In this document: piece by piece, positions 59,197 to 64,000 of the stretch
Layout of the letters: every line of letters starts with the position of its first letter
How positions within the stretch are numbered: the first letter of the stretch is position 1
Position numbers and translations under genes: made by a program
Source of the DNA: Anadara kagoshimensis
Lineage: Eukaryota > Mollusca > Bivalvia > Arcoida > Arcidae
Length of the DNA stretch: 64,000 nucleotides
Assembly (NCBI GenBank): GCA_021292105.1
Contig: CM037865.1
Span: 75,275,870-75,339,869, forward strand
Direction of reading: 5' to 3'
Notes under the pieces: model-generated
Database searches by the model: none
Told to the model about the DNA's origin: nothing
What the model saw: the letters and a program-made list of their open reading frames with translations, nothing else

Positions 59197-60448
59197 GGTA
59201 GTTCCATACCATGGTGACGTCGTCGTTTTGTGCGTACGGTCGAAATGTCAGATTTGACATCTTTTTTATCTATGACGTCACGAATGTGTGGTCTTCGGCG
59301 CCTTCAGAATTATGGCGGGAACGCTGTTATGCTATCATTCAGTAGAATAATTTTCTGCATTCACAAAAGATTAGAATTCACAATATTAATTCTGTGCACA
59401 ATTTTTAAGAAGAAAATATATATTGTACATAACGGAAATTAGGTAGATCTACACTATTGAGAGTACTATTCTAAATAATTGAAAGATTTGAGTACATTGT
59501 TTAAATTTTGAAGACAGTATTTTAAATGCCGCTTTATGTTTGTTTTTTTTCAGTGATTTTAAATACAAACTGACGATTCTTCAATAAACATAATGATGAT
59601 CATTTTTCTCGGTGTCAAATTTTAGCAGTTTGGCTATGTTCTTGTATTTGCGTTTCATTCAGCGCCTAAAATCAAGAACGCTTCATCAATGTATACGAAT
59701 CCCCTTTCCACTTTAACTGATCTGTGTTGGGTAACGGTTGCTATGTGTTTCTATGGGTGACAGACCATAAGAATATTAAATTGGTTTTGTTTTGCACAGC
59801 CAAATAGCTCACAATCAGTATTTTTGTTTATTTGTTAATACCAAACGAAAAACAACGAGTTCATAAGAGTATCCTAGGACATTATTGGTAACTTCTTGCG
59901 TAAGGAATGATGCTTTTTTCTTGTTTCAGGATTTTGATGCAATTTTATGAAAAAAGTAGCTTGACGACCCCCAATTTTTTGTTTTCGAAAATCAAACTTA
60001 CATATTTATGTGCGATATATGTGAAAATCAGGGGTCGTATTCGACTTAGATTATTTAAAATCGACAAATTAACGAAAGAGTGTTACTTTTAGTTTTCTGG
60101 AAATTTAATGTTCTCTCTTGATAGGTGGCGCTGTAGAAAAATACCACGTGACCGGAAGAAAAATTCCATTGGTCCAAATAATCTTCATGACATAATGGTT
60201 AATTTAGATGCAAGAGACTTTTGGTTTCTAAGCATGACAAAAAATTATTAATGCTTATTTGTTGATAACAGTAGTAATATTTTGATCATTTATGTCGTGA
60301 AAATGGCCACCAGGTGGTGCTTCAGAACTTCTTAAGCAAGTCGAATACCTGCCCTGAAATTTTGGCATGTTGAATGGTTTATACCCATGTACAACATATC
60401 AAAATTTCAATATGTGTTTTCAGGCGATTTGTAAAGTATGGAACTACC
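59197..60448. mobile_element. 1.25-kb non-autonomous element with TTAA target sites (piggyBac-like)
   Basis: GGTAGTTCCATAC at the left and GTATGGAACTACC at the right, each flanked by TTAA (59193-59196, 60449-60452). The outer flanks join into one continuous bivalve repeat (..CTTTGACC / TCTTTGAACC..). It is more GC-balanced than its surroundings and includes TGACGTCA near 59272. No transposase was recognised. TTAA specificity is characteristic of piggyBac, but the TIR is short. Confidence 0.8.
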
Positions 60449-60452
60449 TTAA

Positions 60453-61368
60453 TCTTTGAACCCATGAATTTCATCTATCTTTGAACCAATGACTTTCATC
60501 TATCTTTGACCCATGACTTTCATCTATCTTTGACCCATGACTTTCATCTATATTAAAATGATTGCTAGACTAATACCTACAATATTTTTATATACATGTC
60601 TATATAAAAGTTTATATTTTTCCAGTTAAGAAACCATTTCAGTACAATAGAACTGTGGTTATTCTAACTTTGATTTTTCAAAATACCTTAGGTTATTAAA
60701 AGTTCATCATGACAGGTCCCGACTGTCCTGCACTTTAATTAATATTTAAAAAACTTCTTTTATTCAAACTTTTTAATTGGAATGCCGACGATTATTTGAA
60801 CCTAATTTTGAGTCCATAGTTATATTTTTCAGTAAAAATAAATCCTCAAAAAAATTAAAAGTTGGCTTTTTAGTAAACCTTGCACAGTAAATTAGGTTTC
60901 AAAATGCCCAGCAGTTTCAGAGTTTTTGCTGTTAACGGACAGACACACACGCAACCACCCATGCACATATGCATCATGCCAATCTAAACCTTAATTCTGA
61001 TAAGGAAAATATCGAATCTTCAAATATTCCAAGCATCTAAACTGCTGGTTACATGTAACCCATCGCACTGGAAGTGACCTCGTGGAACTTTTGGTTAATG
61101 ATGTAGACATTTTCATCTCAAAAGGTAAGAGAGTGCGTAATCTGAAACATTTGTATTGGCAATTTTTTGTTACATCATTGCTTTTGGAAAATAAGACTTT
61201 TTAAAAGATTTTGAACCCACAGATCACCTTGACCTAGATTTGGTAGCCATGACAACACCAATGACAATCTAAATTGCACTAACCCATACATGCTTCTAAC
61301 ACATCCATACATACACAAACACACTGCATCATGCCATAAGCTCACATGATCTTTGACCAGGTGAGCTA
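60453..61368 (+). repeat. Bivalve-type repeat, 3' part
   Basis: It opens with four short TTTGACCCATGACTTTCATCTATC-like units and ends CATAAGCTCACATGATC, TTTGACCAGGTGAGCTAAA. A different hairpin-less internal section at about 60900-60980 carries the AACGGACAGACACACACGC block. Confidence 0.7.
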
Positions 61369-61434
61369 AATACTTGGTTATAGAAATGCATTTGTATATG
61401 AATATTCTAGATAAATTCTACTGATATTCAATAC

Positions 61435-61588
61435 CTGGAATTGTCTTTCTTATTGTGTCTACCAGATCTAAATAACTCTCTCTTGTGTAATGTCTACCCA
61501 TAGCTTCAAGTATTCTGTTACTACCACTTTGAGCTGGTAAATGTATTTGATTACATACATTGTTTCTTTCCTTTATAATCTGTAGTAC
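61435..61588 (-). CDS. CDK5RAP1: CDK5RAP1 exon (radical-SAM core)
   Basis: CDK5RAP1 is a radical-SAM methylthiotransferase of the MiaB family that turns i6A37 into ms2i6A37 in tRNAs, mainly mitochondrial. This 154-bp exon (phase 0 in, phase 1 out; AATTATAG| and |GTATTG) encodes [59 protein letters not shown]..(V/I)LEAM.R.Y(S/T)RE is diagnostic for the family (human [20 protein letters not shown]). Upstream exons, including the CxxxCxxC iron-sulphur motif, must lie beyond 64000; none was seen in 61589-64000. Confidence 0.96.
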
Positions 61589-61835
61589 CTATAATTAGAT
61601 CATTATTTTGTTGTAAGTATCTTTCACATTGAGTTAATGCTCCATTTATTTGCAGACCTGTTAGATATCAAATGTATTTTAACATGTCAACCTTAGTCAT
61701 TTCCTACCATAACCCTTTCTTACCCAAATACTTTATCTAAAATATCTAAGATCTAGCTTAATTAGTAAACAGGAGCCACTGTAAAAGAGATCTTTAAATT
61801 GCTCATGCAAAGTTCCACTTTCATTCCATTTTTAA
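61589..61835. other. CDK5RAP1 intron, no feature recognised
   Basis: AT-rich sequence between the exon and the next bivalve repeat. Confidence 0.5.
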
Positions 61836-62392
61836 TCAAAAGGCCCATGGGCCTTAACACTCACCTGACATATCTCATGCACAGGTTCAATGATCACTTA
61901 CATTAAAGAGAATGTTTAAACTTCCAGCAGTTAGGACCAATATGCAAAACGTTTTGCTAATATTAATAATAACTTGTTCTGAGAATGCTAACTCTAAAAT
62001 ATCTAAAGTCTAGTTCAGTATAATATTTATAAACAGCTACAATTGTAAAATAAAAGTACAAATGTAAAATCAAAGTACTGAAAGTACTAAAATTCGCGAA
62101 AGATTAGAAAGACAGGGAGTTCAGTGTCTCCATCAATGTAGTGTCAGGTATATGAAGTTGTCAGGTAACTGAAAGGAGGTTGTTATGTTCACCTTGCATT
62201 GCTCCCAACACAACATAGCGGGTTCATGTAGTGTGCAATGTGCAGACTATGAGCATGGGGCTGTTTTAATATTCACACATTGGACCAATATTAAGGATTC
62301 ATGTAGGAAATAGTTCAATCCGAATAAATGCATGTATGGAACCATCAAGGATGGTCAAAGTTACTTCCATCGTCATGGAGACCCTAATATTA
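61836..62392 (+). repeat. Bivalve-type repeat, 5' part, plus unassigned sequence
   Basis: It begins AATCAAAAGGCCCATGGGCC, TTAACACTCACCTGACATA and has the CAGCAGTTAGGACCAATATG block. The segment from about 62095 to 62390 is less AT-rich and non-coding, with no hairpin end. Confidence 0.6.
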
Positions 62393-63715
62393 AACAAGAG
62401 GTCCATGAGCTTTAATGCTCACATGCAGCTGAGTACATATCTCATGCAGAGGTTCAATGGTCATTGACATTAATTAAAGAGAATGTCCAAATAAATTTTC
62501 AGCAGTAAGGGCCAATTATATGTAAGGATTTTTGCAAATTTATTATAACATAACTAGTCATAAGAGTGCTACATATAATATATCTGAAATCTAGCTACAA
62601 TATATTGTTTATAAACAACTAAAAAGGTAAAGAAAAATTTGAACCCATGACCTTAATCTAAATATCGCAATGAATATTAGGTCAATACCTACAATTTAGA
62701 AGCCTATACAAAAAGTTTATAGTTTTTGAGATAATTAACCATGTCAGTATTTGTTTGCATCAGTGACCTTGACTTTTAAACTCATGTCCTTCATTCATAT
62801 ATCAAAATGATCGTTAGGCCAATACCTACAATATTTTAACATATATGCCTATACAAAAAGTTTATAGTTTTTAAGACAATTAATCATTTCAGTATTCATT
62901 TGCATCTATAACCTTGACCATTAGACCTATGACCTACATTCATATATCAAAATGAACATTGTGTAAATGCCTATAACATTCTGATATACATGCCTATAGA
63001 GAAAGTTTATCATTTTTGAGATAATTCACCATTTCAGTATTTGTTTGTATCTATGACCTTGACCTTTGAACCTATGACCTTCATTCATAGATGGAAATGA
63101 CCGTAAGGCAAATGCCTACAATATTCTAATATACATGCCTACACAAAGAGTTCAAAGTTTTTGAGATAATTAACCATTTCAGTATTCGTTTACATCTATG
63201 ACCTTGACCTTTGAACTTATGACCTCTATTCATATATCAAAATGACCGTTGTGCAAATGCCTACAGTATTCCAATACACATGATGATGATGCCCATACAA
63301 AAAGCTTATAGTTTTCAAATATATTGACAAATACATTAATTTTGCAATTTCCCCTCAAGTACCTTGCCATTATCTCATTTTGGCCCCTAAAGCTACAATA
63401 TGTGCAAATCTAAAACTAGGTGCCCATAGTGTTTTACATGAAATATCTAAGTTATATCTCTTGTAGGTTCAGAGCAGATGATTTTTAAAGATTTTCACAA
63501 ATTTCCCCTTTATGGGGCCCCAAGGGGACATAATCCTTGCATTTGTGCAAATCTGAAAACCCCTTACTTGACCATTACTGTCAAATATCATCCAATTTGG
63601 CTCTGTAGTTTTGGAGGAATTGATAAAAAATGTGAAAAGTTTATACATGACGCACATCGGACGAAGATAGGTGGCAATTGCACATCTGAGCCTTTGGCTC
63701 AGGTGAGCTAAAAAG
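62393..63715 (+). repeat. Bivalve-type repeat with ~5 internal 145-bp-type units
   Basis: It starts AAACAAGAGGTCCATGAGC, has diverged units from about 62640 to 63330 and ends GCACATCTGAGCC, TTTGGCTCAGGTGAGCTAAAA. It is clearly older than the 44698 copy. Confidence 0.85.
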
Positions 63716-64000
63716 TTTATACAAGACGGATGAAGATAGATGACAATTGTTCATCTGAGCCTTTGGCTCAGGTGAGCTAATAAGCTTCTGATATCTTTCA
63801 TGTCATAATTGAAGATATTTTTTAAATAAATTAATAACTTGAAAAAATTAACTATTATTTTATTATTATTTATATCACCAGAGTTGTGTTTTAAGAATTC
63901 GATAATTTTTGGAAGACTTTTTATTCCCGAGACCAGCATAATGTTTTTTTTTTTTTTTTTAATCTTTTTTTTATTGCTTTTCAAATATAGAAACGAATAC
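63716..64000 (+). repeat. Duplicated 3' hairpin end, then AT-rich sequence
   Basis: TTCATCTGAGCC, TTTGGCTCAGGTGAGCTAA at 63749-63781 repeats the preceding element's end about 67 bp downstream. A run of Ts (about 63945-63960) follows. No gene is seen up to the window edge. Confidence 0.7.

Noticed and set aside
62100-62340. Possible upstream CDK5RAP1 exon in a less AT-rich stretch
   Set aside because: No radical-SAM or UPF0004 motif in any minus-strand frame and no convincing splice sites.

Overview
The window is AT-rich animal DNA with very little host coding sequence, and its repeat content points to a bivalve mollusc. Three things support this: an abundant non-coding family whose copies start near AACAAGAGGCCCATGGGCC and end in a GCTCAC...GTGAGCTAAAA hairpin; a permuted Penelope-like retroelement of the kind reported as abundant in clams; and exons of a metazoan tRNA-modifying enzyme, CDK5RAP1. 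Species cannot be resolved from the sequence. All family names come from reading motifs and from memory; no search was run.

Layout: (1) 1-10.7 kb is a gene-less field of hairpins built around a repeated module, CTAACCGC..TCATTTTTGTAAC..GTTACAAAAATGA..GCGGTTAG, organised into larger palindromes. (2) 10.7-15 kb is a diverged satellite of roughly 95 bp carrying a clean 56-bp tandem array and short TTAGGG tracts. (3) 16-22 kb is a bivalve repeat split by a 4.5-kb IS630/Tc1/mariner-type transposon with 62-bp terminal inverted repeats and a decayed transposase. (4) 22-29 kb is a tandem array of ~340-bp units, each with a type I hammerhead ribozyme (retrozyme-like). It is split by a 5'-truncated LINE copy and by a small inverted-repeat element. 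(5) 29.6-42.7 kb is a 51-bp satellite. A Penelope-like element with the endonuclease before the reverse transcriptase (Naiad-type) sits inside it, and that element is itself split by a full-length 7.2-kb LINE with a 12-bp target-site duplication. The LINE ORF1 is intact and ends in an IMPACT/UPF0029 domain. (6) 44.7-64 kb carries the 3' half of the CDK5RAP1 gene on the minus strand: four exons at 61.4, 56.4, 53.3 and 49.9 kb. The introns hold bivalve repeats, MITEs, a SINE and three expanded minisatellites.

The last recognisable CDK5RAP1 exon (46.8 kb, encoding LRGHVLC and the stop) lies on the opposite strand to the other four. That implies a local inversion, a captured exon or an assembly error.

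Most promising novelties: the LINE ORF1-IMPACT fusion, the hammerhead tandem array, the palindrome field, the inverted CDK5RAP1 exon, and a 47-bp minisatellite that grew out of the middle of a SINE.
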